Source: Bacteroidota bacterium (GTDB lineage: Bacteria; Bacteroidota; Bacteroidia; Chitinophagales; Saprospiraceae). From it: DNA of 64,000 nucleotides. Both the position numbers and the translations under genes were made by a program. Under the pieces are notes generated by a model. That model searched no databases. It worked only from the letters and a program-made list of their open reading frames with translations, and was not told the origin of the DNA. Each line of letters begins with the position of its first letter. Position 1 is the stretch's first letter. The DNA lies in contig JAKOVW010000093.1 of assembly GCA_029781865.1 (NCBI GenBank), positions 192,718 through 256,717 of the forward strand. The letters are read 5' to 3'. This document shows positions 47,688 through 56,933 of the stretch, piece by piece.

Positions 47688-49157
47688 ATGCTGCCCTGGA
47701 TCACCATGATGAATCTACAGAAGGATGCGGAGATGCCTGTATTTCTGCAATTAGCCAATGGCATTATCCGGGAAATCAAAAATGGAATTCTCAAACCCGG
47801 CTCTAAAATGCCGGGAACACGGATGATGGCTGATGCCTTGAAAATTAACCGGCAAACCGTGGTGAATGCTTATGATGAACTCGATGCCCAGGGATGGATA
47901 GTCTCGAGGCAATCCAAAGGCAGTTTTATCAGCCATAAGTTACCGGAATTTACTCCCAAACGAATTGCCCAGATTCCACAGCCTTCAAATCGTCCGGATT
48001 GCACTGGTTATAGCTTCACAATCAATACGATTATACATGAACCTGCCAAGCCAAACCGGCATATCAACGGATTTCATGACGGTCCCGATGTCCGCCTGGT
48101 ACCTGCCGAATTGCTAAGCAGGGGTTATAAAAGCATTTTAAGTCGCAAAAGCGGAATCATTCTTTTATCCTATGCTGAGGTAGAAGGCAGACAATATGTA
48201 AGAAAAGCGATATCGGATTATCTCAACTCCACACGCGGCCTGCAAACTAAAGAAGACAATTTATTAATCACCCGTGGTGCGCAGATGGCTATGTATTTGC
48301 TGGCTTCGGTGCTGATTTCCAAAAATGATATCGTTGTTACCGCCAATTTGAGTTTCCGTTATGCAGATATCTGCTTTTTAAATGCCGGCGCTACGATAGT
48401 TCGCATTCCGGTAGATGAAGACGGTATCGATGTGGATGAACTTGAAAAGATCTGCAGGAAAAAAACAATTCGTGCCATTTATGTAACTTCTCATCATCAT
48501 TATCCAACTACAGTTACTTTATGCGCAGCAAGAAGAATGAAGCTCATACATTTGGCGGAGCAATATGGATTTATCATCATTGAAGATGATTACGATTATG
48601 AATTTCATTACGAAAGTAGTCCGATACTTCCCCTGGCGAGTGTAGACAAACAAGGAATGGTCGTTTACATTGGCTCTTTTAGCAAAACCATCTCTCCTTC
48701 AATCCGCATCGGTTATATCGCTGCTCCTCCCAATTTGATCATGGAATTAAGTAAGTTGAGAATGATACTCGATGTGCAGGGAGACCCCATTGGTGAACAG
48801 GCTGTAGCTGAATTACTCAATGAAGGTCAGATACGCAGGCACATGAAAAAGGTTTTGAAAGTATATAAAGAGCGAAGAGACTTTATGGTAAACCGACTTA
48901 AAGATAAATTATCAGATGTCATCGATTTTAAAAGTCCTGAAGGCGGACTTTCGATTTGGGCGCGGTTTGATAATAAATATCCTTTGCCTGAACTATCGGA
49001 AAAAATGATGAAAAAAAACCTAGTTCTTTCCAAAGGATTGATTCATGATTTGGCACCTGGTAAAAAGTTAAACAGCACGCGCATGGGATTTGGATGGATG
49101 AATATCAATGAAGCTGATCACGCCATCACCGTATTGGAAGAAACCATTAAGAGATGA
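47688..49157 (+). CDS. MocR/PdxR-type GntR-family regulator with aminotransferase domain
   Basis: 489 aa. N-terminal winged helix (about residues 15-80: PVFLQLANGIIREIKNG, KINRQTVVNAYDEL) fused to a fold-type I aminotransferase domain. The PLP Lys is in GSFSKTISPSIRIGY, and the DDYDYEF segment is present. MocR proteins sense pyridoxal phosphate or an amino compound and control vitamin B6, GABA or taurine genes, but no such target is adjacent. Start is ambiguous (47688, 47706 or 47709); all lie after the operator. Confidence 0.88.
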   Translation: MLPWITMMNLQKDAEMPVFLQLANGIIREIKNGILKPGSKMPGTRMMADALKINRQTVVNAYDELDAQGWIVSRQSKGSFISHKLPEFTPKRIAQIPQPSNRPDCTGYSFTINTIIHEPAKPNRHINGFHDGPDVRLVPAELLSRGYKSILSRKSGIILLSYAEVEGRQYVRKAISDYLNSTRGLQTKEDNLLITRGAQMAMYLLASVLISKNDIVVTANLSFRYADICFLNAGATIVRIPVDEDGIDVDELEKICRKKTIRAIYVTSHHHYPTTVTLCAARRMKLIHLAEQYGFIIIEDDYDYEFHYESSPILPLASVDKQGMVVYIGSFSKTISPSIRIGYIAAPPNLIMELSKLRMILDVQGDPIGEQAVAELLNEGQIRRHMKKVLKVYKERRDFMVNRLKDKLSDVIDFKSPEGGLSIWARFDNKYPLPELSEKMMKKNLVLSKGLIHDLAPGKKLNSTRMGFGWMNINEADHAITVLEETIKR

Positions 49158-49223
49158 TATTTAACCTGAAGAAAGATCAAAACACGAAGCAGTTTACCCG
49201 AAATTTCTGAAAGAAAGATTTTT

Positions 49224-49940
49224 TTATTTTTTATTTTCTTCAGGAAAGCCGTATTTCAATAAAAGCATTTCTTCCTCTTTGATCAATCCGATTCCTTCAG
49301 CATAATATTTGTATTCTTTTTCTTTAGGATTCAGATCATTGGTTTCTTCTATTTTCAGACAATTCACAAAATATCCTTTATGTGTTTTTACCACTTCAGA
49401 TACGCTGATGATTTCAGCTTTATCCATTGCAATTCCGGGCGCATTTTCTTCAACAAATTTTGCCGCAGGCAAAATCGTACCGGGCATAATGATTCCGGGT
49501 TTATTTTTTCCAATGGCCAGCCAGGATCCTTTATGACTTACTACTTTGCTTTTGCGATAAATATCTACCTGTTCACCAAAGTAATAAATGGAATTGTTCT
49601 TTTTATTAAAAGCAAAATAGTTTTTTGAAATTTCAACTGTTCTTCCATTCACAGACTCTTTTTCTTCCACTACTCTGGTTTCAACAGAACCGATTTTTTT
49701 AGTTTCATGTAATACATTAATTTCAAGTCTTTCTTTGCTTTTCCCATTTCCTCCTTCCAATACCAATTGATAACCGGGTTCTAAAATGAAAAACATATTT
49801 CGTCCGGTGCTCGAAAAATCCGCACTGTCAGACAAAAGCGGATCGGACATAGATGGATCAGCGATTGCACTTTTATGTTGTGTAAACACCACATTGAAGG
49901 CCGACAACAATAAAATAACATGCAGGACGTTTTTTTTCAT
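49224..49940 (-). CDS. secreted protein of unknown function
   Basis: 238 aa with a signal peptide (residues 1-20, ending VFTQ). The body is strand-rich, with phrases FFILEPGYQLVLEGG, VETRVVEEKESVNGR, NYFAFN, YYFGEQVDIY and GSWLAIGKNKPGIIMPG. These recur in a widespread uncharacterised family of secreted bacterial proteins, as far as I recall; no enzyme motif is visible. Convergent with the MocR gene. Confidence 0.65.
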   Translation of the reverse strand: MKKNVLHVILLLSAFNVVFTQHKSAIADPSMSDPLLSDSADFSSTGRNMFFILEPGYQLVLEGGNGKSKERLEINVLHETKKIGSVETRVVEEKESVNGRTVEISKNYFAFNKKNNSIYYFGEQVDIYRKSKVVSHKGSWLAIGKNKPGIIMPGTILPAAKFVEENAPGIAMDKAEIISVSEVVKTHKGYFVNCLKIEETNDLNPKEKEYKYYAEGIGLIKEEEMLLLKYGFPEENKK

Positions 49941-50300
49941 ATCATTGGATTTCTGTAATCCGAATCAAATTTACAAATAAAACTCATTATAGAAATTCAA
50001 TAAATCAGAATTCACTTCAAGCTGATAGTGGGTTGATTCTTTCCCAGTTTCCGATCTGTTCAAGTTCTATTTTACGCAAACAAAAAATAGTTTAAAGGTC
50101 AGCAGTTGGAAACAATCAAGTTTACAAAATTTATTCTTTTTATTACATAATTCACAGCATTGATTTTATTTTTCAATAAAGTAAAAATAATCAATGAATA
50201 AGCCTTAGCATCTGAACTTAAAATAAAAGAATGCGTTACAGAGAAACTGAATCCTTGTGAAGAGGAATTAATTTATTCATTAATTTAAAAACAAACAATT
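49941..50300. other. 360-bp intergenic region
   Basis: Non-coding and AT-rich, between a minus-strand and a plus-strand gene. It must hold both promoters. I saw no exact -7 box at a useful distance, and no repeat or hairpin of note. Confidence 0.4.
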
Positions 50301-50882
50301 ATGAAAATCTTTTTGAACATTTGTCTCGCCATCCTATTCATGACGGGCACATCAAATGCACAACATGTTAATATTGGAATTAAAGCCGGATTAAATGTGT
50401 ACAACATCAGCAGCAGCGACAATTCCAATTATGATCCCAAACTAGGAGTTCATTTTGGCCTGATCGGCCATATTCACAGATCTGATTATTTTGCCATACA
50501 ACCTGAAATAATCTTTTCCATGCAAGGAGCAAAATACAGTGCAGGTGGTTTAGATTACAAAACCAATTTGAATTACATTAATATTCCCGTGATGTTTCAA
50601 TATATGTTTGAGAATGGATTCCGTTTAGAAGCTGGTCCGCAACTGGGGATATTGGTCAGTGCCAAAAATATCGTAAACGATACGGATAACAATATAAAAG
50701 ACCAGGTGAAAACCTTCGATTTTGGTGTTGGCCTGGGTGTAAGTTATGTACATATATCCAGTGGATTTGGTGTGGATGCCAGATACAATATCGGATTGAG
50801 TAACATCAATGATAATGGTACCGAAAAATTAAGAAATGCAGGAATTCAATTTGGTGTGTTTTATCTTTTTAATCACAGTTAA
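50301..50882 (+). CDS. outer-membrane beta-barrel protein (porin family)
   Basis: 193 aa. Signal peptide (residues 1-20, ending SNAQ). Barrel strands with alternating glycine/aromatic residues (GIKAGLNVYNI, YFAIQPEIIFSMQGAKYS, NYINIPVMFQYMF) and a terminal strand ending in FYLFN, as in the OMP_b-brl_2/PorT-like group common in Bacteroidota. ATG at 50301 is well supported. A strong bidirectional terminator lies just after. Confidence 0.85.
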   Translation: MKIFLNICLAILFMTGTSNAQHVNIGIKAGLNVYNISSSDNSNYDPKLGVHFGLIGHIHRSDYFAIQPEIIFSMQGAKYSAGGLDYKTNLNYINIPVMFQYMFENGFRLEAGPQLGILVSAKNIVNDTDNNIKDQVKTFDFGVGLGVSYVHISSGFGVDARYNIGLSNINDNGTEKLRNAGIQFGVFYLFNHS

Positions 50883-50892
50883 TTGATCAAAA

Positions 50893-50927
50893 TTAAAAAG
50901 GGGGTATTTGTTACCCCCTTTTTTTAT
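50893..50927. terminator. bidirectional rho-independent terminator
   Basis: Perfect stem AAAAAGGGGGTA with TACCCCCTTTTT and a short loop, U runs on both strands. It separates the barrel protein from the convergent yceI gene and ends both. Confidence 0.88.
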
Positions 50928-50962
50928 TTGATCGTTATTGAAGTTTAAGTCAATTGCAGATT

Positions 50963-51544
50963 TTAATCTTTTGAGAATTCTGCATTCGCGATAAGATTCA
51001 CTTCGTCGCTTAATATTGAACCGGGTGTAGATACGGACAAATTAAAATCTGAACGTTTTATGGTCCCGGTAACCTTAAATCCGGTAATAGCTTTTTTACT
51101 CATCGGATTGGTGCCTGATCGGGCAAAAGCAGTTAACTCAACTGGTTTGGTAACCCCATGAAGTGTTAAATCACCTGTAACTTTATAGTTGCCGTCAGCC
51201 ATTTTTTTGAATGTCTTGCTTTTAAAACTAAGCGTGGGATATTTTGCCGCATCAAAGAAATCAGGTCCCTTAATGTGATCATCCCTTTTGTCGTTGTCGG
51301 TCGTTACACTATTCACATCTGCAGTTAACTCTACCACTGCATCTGAAAAATCCTCTTTGGACGTGGTTATTTTGGATTCAAATGACTTGAAGCTTCCTTC
51401 CACTTCTGAAACCAACAGGTGTGTAATCGTAAACCCAAGTTTTGCATGAGCCTTATCCAGTGACCAGGTCGCAGGATTTACCGGTTTAAATGCAAATAGA
51501 CCAATCGTTGCTGCAATCGCAACACAAATAATACTGTTTTTCAT
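50963..51544 (-). CDS. YceI family protein
   Basis: 193 aa. Signal peptide (residues 1-20, ending in an AFKPVNPA region). The YceI lipocalin-like barrel carries AKLGFTITHLLVSEVEGSF, DDHIKGPDFFDAAKYPTLSFKSK and GDLTLHGVTKPVEL, all strong family motifs. YceI proteins bind polyisoprenoid-like lipids in the periplasm. Divergent from an HxlR regulator across a palindrome-rich operator, so it is the probable regulated gene. Confidence 0.95.
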   Translation of the reverse strand: MKNSIICVAIAATIGLFAFKPVNPATWSLDKAHAKLGFTITHLLVSEVEGSFKSFESKITTSKEDFSDAVVELTADVNSVTTDNDKRDDHIKGPDFFDAAKYPTLSFKSKTFKKMADGNYKVTGDLTLHGVTKPVELTAFARSGTNPMSKKAITGFKVTGTIKRSDFNLSVSTPGSILSDEVNLIANAEFSKD

Positions 51545-51604
51545 GTACTTTTTTTTAATAATGATTTAGAATTGTTGTTTCGAACCGCAAACTTATATAC
51601 ATTT

Positions 51605-51657
51605 GCTATACAAAATATAGCGCTATACTATTGGATAGCACTATACTTTAGTATAGT
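51605..51657. promoter_or_regulatory. triple palindromic operator between yceI and hxlR-type gene
   Basis: Three inverted repeats in tandem: GCTATA-CAAAA-TATAGC (51605-51621), GCTAT-N8-ATAGC (51622-51639) and ACTATACT-TT-AGTATAGT (51640-51657). All share a TATAG/CTATA core. The cluster lies in the 125-bp region between the divergent genes and would control both. The third dyad is only 12 bp from the hxlR ATG. Confidence 0.7.
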
Positions 51658-51669
51658 AACGTACCTATC

Positions 51670-52035
51670 ATGACTTCAGAAGCAAAAAAGAACAAAGGAC
51701 GCAGCCTCGAAGGTTGCATCAAAATGATCGTTCCCGTGCGGGACGCCCTGGAAATCCTCAACGGAAGATGGAAATTGCCCATCATTATCTCCCTTTCCTT
51801 CGGAGACAAACGATTCAGACAAATTTCCAAAGAAATCAATGGCATCACGGATAAAATGCTTTCCAAAGAATTAAAAGATCTCGAATTAAATCAATTGGTC
51901 AAACGCACCGTGTATGATACCTTTCCACCAACGGTCGAATATTCCATCACAGAACATGGCCGATCACTCGACAAGGTATTGATTGAACTTAAAAACTGGG
52001 GAATGGAACACCGCAAAAAGATTATGAAAAAGTAA
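51670..52035 (+). CDS. HxlR-family winged-helix transcriptional regulator
   Basis: 121 aa. The HTH runs from about residue 17: LEGCIKMIVPVRDALEILNGRWKLP, RFRQISKEINGITDKMLSKELKDLE, VEYSITEHGRSL are classic HxlR motifs. The Cys in EGC corresponds to the redox-sensing cysteine of some HypR/HxlR members, so it may sense electrophile or oxidative stress. Faces yceI across a palindrome cluster; autoregulation and control of yceI are inferred. Confidence 0.9.
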   Translation: MTSEAKKNKGRSLEGCIKMIVPVRDALEILNGRWKLPIIISLSFGDKRFRQISKEINGITDKMLSKELKDLELNQLVKRTVYDTFPPTVEYSITEHGRSLDKVLIELKNWGMEHRKKIMKK

Positions 52036-52092
52036 AGAGCATTCAACAAACAAGATCAACTAAAATTCAAACGAGCTAATCTTATATTCTTC

Positions 52093-52488
52093 TTACTCTA
52101 CTGATTCTTCTACCGCATTCGGAATTTCCGCTATTTTCTGACCAAACTGCAGTATGTATCCATTGTTGTCATAAATCGCAAATTCGCGCATGCCCCATTC
52201 GAAATCATCAATGGGCTGACAAATTGCAGTTATGTCTTTCAGACTTTCCCATAGACCATTGATATCATCTGTATTCAGGTACAATGAACCGGTAAACGTT
52301 GGATTGTCAAACGGAGTTTGTTCATTGGGTTTTACAATGATGATTTCAACCTGGTCTTTATGCAAGGAAGCATAGGACCAATCTTCATTGTGTTCGTTGC
52401 ACGAAAATCCAAGCAACTCAGTATAAAAATAAATGGTTTCCTGTAGATCAATAGTCCACAGCATGGGTTTTATGGAAGTAAGTTTCAT
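52093..52488 (-). CDS. VOC family protein (glyoxalase/bleomycin-resistance-like)
   Basis: 131 aa single VOC domain. It has the repeated beta-alpha-beta-beta units, ETIYFYTELLGFSC near residue 17, and EFAIYDNNGYILQFGQ near 105 with the C-terminal Gln/Gly loop. The substrate is unknown; glyoxalase, dioxygenase or drug-binding members look alike. Upstream region contains low-complexity tttagg repeats. Confidence 0.88.
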   Translation of the reverse strand: MKLTSIKPMLWTIDLQETIYFYTELLGFSCNEHNEDWSYASLHKDQVEIIIVKPNEQTPFDNPTFTGSLYLNTDDINGLWESLKDITAICQPIDDFEWGMREFAIYDNNGYILQFGQKIAEIPNAVEESVE

Positions 52489-52500
52489 GGGGAAGGTTGG

Positions 52501-52580
52501 AGGTGTTTAGAAATTAGGTTTTTAGGTTGTAGGTATTTAGGCTGTAGGAGTTTAGGTTTTAGTAGTTTAGGAGTTTAGGA
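52501..52580. repeat. degenerate tttagg/ttgtagg tandem repeats
   Basis: About ten imperfect copies of a 6-10 bp T/G-rich unit upstream of the VOC gene. A third example of the short-period repeats seen in other intergenic gaps (1427, 36297, 38478). Confidence 0.6.
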
Positions 52581-52672
52581 AATATGCAGTGAATAAATCA
52601 AATTCAAAAATAATGACTTTTGGCAGATTTGCAAAACAATACCAATAGTCTGAATTGGATGAACTATTTGAA

Positions 52673-54097
52673 TTAATTTTTGATCAACTTATACGATTCT
52701 TTAGTTTGATCATTGCAAATTACTAATACATAAAAGCTGGAGTTTAAATTTTGAAGATGGAACGGATATGCATTTTTGCAATTCGCTTTTTCTTGCCGAA
52801 TGAGTCTGCCGTACACATCAAAGAGTTGAATCATTGTCATAAGATCTGTATTTGCTTGTATGTATATCAACTCATCAAATGGATTGGGATAAACAGAAAA
52901 ACGATCTTCCGTGTGATGTATGTTATTTGTGGAAATGATCACATTACATGGAATGCGCTGCGGACTATTTTTATCGATATTTGTTGCATCACCCAACTGA
53001 CCATAGGTATTATTTCCCCAGGCCCACAATGTGCTGTCTTTTTTTAATGCCATGGTATGCAATTGTCCCGCTGTAATCTTTTTCCAATCCTTTGCTGTGT
53101 CAATTGATATGGGAACCATCCGGTTTGTATTTGTACCATCCCCGAGCGCACCTAATGCATTGGAACCCCAGGCCCATAAACTTGCATTCTTTTTCTTTGC
53201 CAGGCTATGATACTCTCCGGCAGAAATCTGCAACCAATCCGCATCCATACCTATGTGTTCCGGTGCATTTTTATTGGCAGTGGTGCTATCTCCAAGTTGG
53301 TTAGAAAGATTCAGCCCCCAGGTCCACAGGCTCCCATCCTTTTTTAGTGCCAGACTATGATAATCACCAGCAGCAATTGCTAACCAGTCCGTCGCCTTAC
53401 CGATTTTAACCGGAGTATTTTTATTGGTGTTAGTGCCATCGCCAAGTTGTCCAAAACTATTTTGTCCCCAGGCCCAGAGCGTACCATCTGTTTTTAAAGC
53501 CAGTGTATGGTTGAGTCCCATCGCCATTTGCAACCAGTCATTTGCACTGCCAATCTGTGTTGGTTTGTCGAGATCTTTATTGCTTCCATTTCCCAATTGC
53601 CCCGTGCCATTATATCCCCAGCCCCAAATTGTCCCATCCTTTTTAATTGCAAAAGAGTGGTTCGCCTCGGCAAAAATCCGCTGCCAGTCTGATTCGGTAC
53701 CGATCTGCTTTGGCGTATTTCGAAGACTATCTGTACCATCCCCCAATTGATGATGTGCATTTCCGCCCCAGGCCCACAGCGTACCATTGGTTTTCAAGGC
53801 CAAAGAATGCGTAAATCCGGCTGCAAGTTTTATCCAATCGGTATCATTACCCACGGGTACAGGTACATTTTTTGAACTATTGGATTCATCGCCCAATTGT
53901 CCGGAGTTGTTATTCCCCCAGGCCCAAAGTGATCCGTCTTCTTTGATTGCGAGTACATACGTGCCACCCGCGACTACTTCCTTCCAACATCCCTGTTGCG
54001 CCGAGATCACTGGAATTTGAAAATATAAAATGAAGAAGAGCAAATGCCCCAGACATAGGACCCTTATTGAGATAATTCTCGTTTTCCACTTTCTCAT
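52673..54097 (-). CDS. secreted seven-blade RCC1-repeat protein with T9SS sorting tail
   Basis: 474 aa. Signal peptide (residues 12-33). Seven RCC1-type blades of about 52 residues, each with an S/T-LWAWG-NN-GQLGDGT core (SLWAWGNNNSGQLGD, TLWAWGGNAHHQLGD, TIWGWGYNGTGQLGN and so on), should form a closed beta-propeller. The C-terminal 80 residues (SVYPNPFDELIYIQAN...) are a Por tail. Its ATG overlaps the stop of the 54094 gene by four bases (ATGA), so the two are translationally coupled. Function unknown; a surface binding scaffold is inferred. Confidence 0.88.
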   Translation of the reverse strand: MRKWKTRIISIRVLCLGHLLFFILYFQIPVISAQQGCWKEVVAGGTYVLAIKEDGSLWAWGNNNSGQLGDESNSSKNVPVPVGNDTDWIKLAAGFTHSLALKTNGTLWAWGGNAHHQLGDGTDSLRNTPKQIGTESDWQRIFAEANHSFAIKKDGTIWGWGYNGTGQLGNGSNKDLDKPTQIGSANDWLQMAMGLNHTLALKTDGTLWAWGQNSFGQLGDGTNTNKNTPVKIGKATDWLAIAAGDYHSLALKKDGSLWTWGLNLSNQLGDSTTANKNAPEHIGMDADWLQISAGEYHSLAKKKNASLWAWGSNALGALGDGTNTNRMVPISIDTAKDWKKITAGQLHTMALKKDSTLWAWGNNTYGQLGDATNIDKNSPQRIPCNVIISTNNIHHTEDRFSVYPNPFDELIYIQANTDLMTMIQLFDVYGRLIRQEKANCKNAYPFHLQNLNSSFYVLVICNDQTKESYKLIKN

Positions 54098-54960
54098 TGC
54101 TTTAAAAATTTAGTCACACTTCTGATTCCATATTCATTTAAGGTATTCAGCATATATATCCCTGATGGAATTAAATTGACATTGAGTTCAGCTGCAGAAG
54201 TTGCATTGACCAGCGGTCGTCCATCCATGGAATATATTAATAGAGAAACAGGTCTGCCGTATGCATCCGGATAATCAAGACTTAACTGATCCACAACAGG
54301 GTTGGGATTTACTTTCACTTCAAAATTGTTTCCTAAGATGTTTTCTGTGTTGACTTGCAATATAGAAGTCGTTGCAAATGCAAAAAAATAATAGGCGATG
54401 GTATCCTGATCTGCATTTACATATCCGTACTGAATAGACTTTTTGTAATTGTTGGTATGAAAAGATTTTACACCATCCTCTGAAAATCGCTGTACGCCTA
54501 AATCGCTGGGACATCCTGTATCCCACCAGCCGCCGGGATGAATACAGGTTAAAATCGTTCCTTTCCGACAGACCTCCTGATATAAAGAGGTATCCCAGCT
54601 CATGCTTACCGGCCAGTTCTTCGTAAAAATATCAATACTCTGAATGGTATTCCTCCAATCCGGACACCGATAATTTACAAATTGTACTTTGGAATGGAAA
54701 CTACCTGGTATTCCATTATACTCACGGTTTCTCCATTCATCAGTTACTCTTACATCCAGAGATTTTTCAATTTTTTGACCAATGATGTTGATCTCTCCGA
54801 GTCCCTGATCGATACCATTGCTTGCCGTAGGATCATATCCAAGAATGAGGGTATCCTTATTTCCGGCATGATCCGAAAAGTAAAGCGGAAACGAGAATTC
54901 CTGCGCTTTGGATTCTGACACAAGCATCCATAAACAGAAACCAATACAAACTCGTTTCAT
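54094..54960 (-). CDS. secreted T9SS-sorted protein, paralogue of the 26050 product
   Basis: 288 aa from the ATG at 54960, which gives the cleaner signal peptide (ends near SKAQ). The N-terminal unknown domain (YFSDHAGNKDTLILGYDPTA ... LGEINI ... FTKNWPVSMSWD) aligns with the 26050 protein. The C-terminal 75 residues (VNPNPVVDQLSLDYP ... IPSGIYMLNT) are a Por tail. Its stop overlaps the start of the RCC1-repeat gene, so the pair is co-translated. It may attach to the same surface complex; this is inference. Confidence 0.75.
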   Translation of the reverse strand: MKRVCIGFCLWMLVSESKAQEFSFPLYFSDHAGNKDTLILGYDPTASNGIDQGLGEINIIGQKIEKSLDVRVTDEWRNREYNGIPGSFHSKVQFVNYRCPDWRNTIQSIDIFTKNWPVSMSWDTSLYQEVCRKGTILTCIHPGGWWDTGCPSDLGVQRFSEDGVKSFHTNNYKKSIQYGYVNADQDTIAYYFFAFATTSILQVNTENILGNNFEVKVNPNPVVDQLSLDYPDAYGRPVSLLIYSMDGRPLVNATSAAELNVNLIPSGIYMLNTLNEYGIRSVTKFLKQ

Positions 54961-55013
54961 CTTATTTGATATAGTCAAACAAGATAAGAAGAAGGAATCT
55001 CAATCGGAATAAA

Positions 55014-56402
55014 CTACCTGATCAATATTTTATGTGTTTCGCGGGATTGATCACTTTCAATAAGTAAAAGGTAAACTGCCGGCGGCAAAGAACCCGTTAT
55101 CAAATTGCAATTGGCCAGGTGATCTACATTTTGCTGCAAGAGTAATTTCCCATACAGATCGTAAAGTTGAAGTTTGGTAATAGCCGTTTTATCCGAATGG
55201 ATCCGGATCAGTTCATCTGAGCCATTCATCTGCAGTTCAAATAATTTTTCTGCCGCGCCAAAATCTTCGTTAGCCACCAGATTGCCGCAACTGATTTTTG
55301 TCGGTATAGATTTATCTGTATTGGTTTTATCTCCAAGCTGTCCAAATTCATTGTATCCCCAGGACCAGATGCTGCCATCATTTTTGACAGCCTCACAATG
55401 CGAAGCTCCTGACAATTGTTTCCAGTCTGTTGCTGATCCAACCGCTACCGGTTTGTTGCTGTAAAAATTGGTACCATCGCCCAGCTGACCTTTACTGTTT
55501 ATACCCCAGGTCCAAAGGCTGCCATTCGTTTTAACAGCCATGGTATGATAATAGCCTGCTGAGATATATTTCCAATCATTTGCAGTACCCATTTGGGTGG
55601 GCACGATTTTGTCATTATTAAATCCGTCACCCAGTTGCCCATAAAAGTTACTGCCCCAGGTCCAAAGTGTTCCATTGTTTTTTAAACCTACTGTGTGCAC
55701 GTAGCCAACTGAAATTTGCTTCCAGTCTGTTGCATTGCCGATTCTCGTTGGAGTGACTTTACTTTCCAGCGTACTGTCCCCAAGCTGCCCTTTCGAGTTT
55801 TGTCCCCATCCCCAAAGTGAGCCGTCGGTTTTCAAAGCCAGTGTATGATCCAGGCTGGCAAAGACCTGCATCCAATTGGTTTCCGTACCGATTTTGGTAG
55901 GTGTATTTTTATTGACGTGAGTCCCATCACCGAATTCACCCGTTTGATTATAACCCCAGGCCCATAGTGTGCCGTCTTTTTTGATCGCCAAAGCATGGGT
56001 GGATCCTGCCGATACCTGTTTCCAATCCGTTTCAGTACCAATCCGGGTAGGGACATTTTTGGAAGAATAACTTCCATTTCCCAACTGACCTTTCGTGTTA
56101 ATACCCCAGGACCAAATGCTACCGTCTGTTTTGAGTGCTACCGAAAATACGGCTCCGGCAGAAACCTGAGCCCAGTTGGCATCATTACTTATTCTGATAG
56201 GTTCATTCCGGTTAATATTGCTTCCGTCTCCCAACTGATTGGAGTTGTTTTGACCCCAGGACCACAAGGTTCCGTCATTTTTAATGGCAACGGTAAAATT
56301 CTGGCCGGTGGAGACCTGTTTCCAGCAACCCGTTTGACTCAATAAATCCTGTACAATAGTAAAGGAACACAGCATTACTGCGAATAGAATGTAGTTTTTC
56401 AT
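55014..56402 (-). CDS. secreted seven-blade RCC1-repeat protein with T9SS sorting tail
   Basis: 462 aa, paralogue of the 52673 and 57223 products. Signal peptide near residues 2-22 (ends LLSQ). Seven blades: TLWSWGQNNSNQLGD, SIWSWGINTKGQLGN, TLWAWGYNQTGEFGD, SLWGWGQNSKGQLGD, TLWTWGSNFYGQLGD, SLWTWGINSKGQLGD, SIWSWGYNEFGQLGD. Each is preceded by a W/K-x-x-S/A-G-x-x-H-x-x-A-x-K strand. The C-terminal part (NGSDELIRIHSD ... LPPAVYLLLIE) acts as a Por-like tail. Probably its own transcription unit; the divergence between paralogues suggests old duplication. Confidence 0.88.
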   Translation of the reverse strand: MKNYILFAVMLCSFTIVQDLLSQTGCWKQVSTGQNFTVAIKNDGTLWSWGQNNSNQLGDGSNINRNEPIRISNDANWAQVSAGAVFSVALKTDGSIWSWGINTKGQLGNGSYSSKNVPTRIGTETDWKQVSAGSTHALAIKKDGTLWAWGYNQTGEFGDGTHVNKNTPTKIGTETNWMQVFASLDHTLALKTDGSLWGWGQNSKGQLGDSTLESKVTPTRIGNATDWKQISVGYVHTVGLKNNGTLWTWGSNFYGQLGDGFNNDKIVPTQMGTANDWKYISAGYYHTMAVKTNGSLWTWGINSKGQLGDGTNFYSNKPVAVGSATDWKQLSGASHCEAVKNDGSIWSWGYNEFGQLGDKTNTDKSIPTKISCGNLVANEDFGAAEKLFELQMNGSDELIRIHSDKTAITKLQLYDLYGKLLLQQNVDHLANCNLITGSLPPAVYLLLIESDQSRETHKILIR

Positions 56403-56706
56403 ATCATTTGAGGTTTAGACTTAGCGCAAAAGCTTTATTCTTTCGAATAAAAAAATTCAAAATAGCCGTTGGCTAATAGAATTTTAAATTGTGTAAGATT
56501 GGGGGGGATATAGGAACTTCCTAAGAAGCTGTAAATGTATGATGGAAAATGGAAAACTAAAAGGGGAAAAACCCTATAATAAAAAGGGGTAAAGTGAACT
56601 CCCGGTCCAATAAAAGAAATTCGAATGCCTCTTGTTCTTTATAAATAATTGAATATTCTGATCAATAAGAATATCGATTAGTTATAAGTTTCATTTCATC
56701 AATTTG

Positions 56707-56824
56707 ATTTTTTCAAACCGCAAAGACGCCAAGGGTGAATGAATGTGATTTGTACGCAAAGATCGCTAAGAGGATAAATTAAACTTTGCGTCCTCTGCGA
56801 ATCCTTTGCTTCTTTGCGTTTAAA
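56707..56824. repeat. CGCAAAG-type dispersed repeat, copy A
   Basis: About 118 bp. Begins with tttttcaaaccgcaaagacg, then gtacgcaaagatcgctaaga, and ends with ctttgcgtcctctgcgaatc followed by ctttgcttctttgcgtt. The right half is close to the reverse complement of the left half (CGCAAAG versus CTTTGCG), so the copy could fold into a long imperfect hairpin. Paired with copies B and C. Confidence 0.85.
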
Positions 56825-56933
56825 ATAAAATTTCATTGGTATGAAAAATCACACTCCGGATAAATAGAATGACATTTTTATTTTCTGACTTAAAAGGATT
56901 TCGTTAAATTATAAAATTCATTTCACCGATGGG

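Noticed and set aside
47582-47794. N-terminal extension of the 47207 gene to 195 aa
   Set aside because: It would run through the regulator start and operator; the ATG at 47581 gives a lipobox at the expected place.
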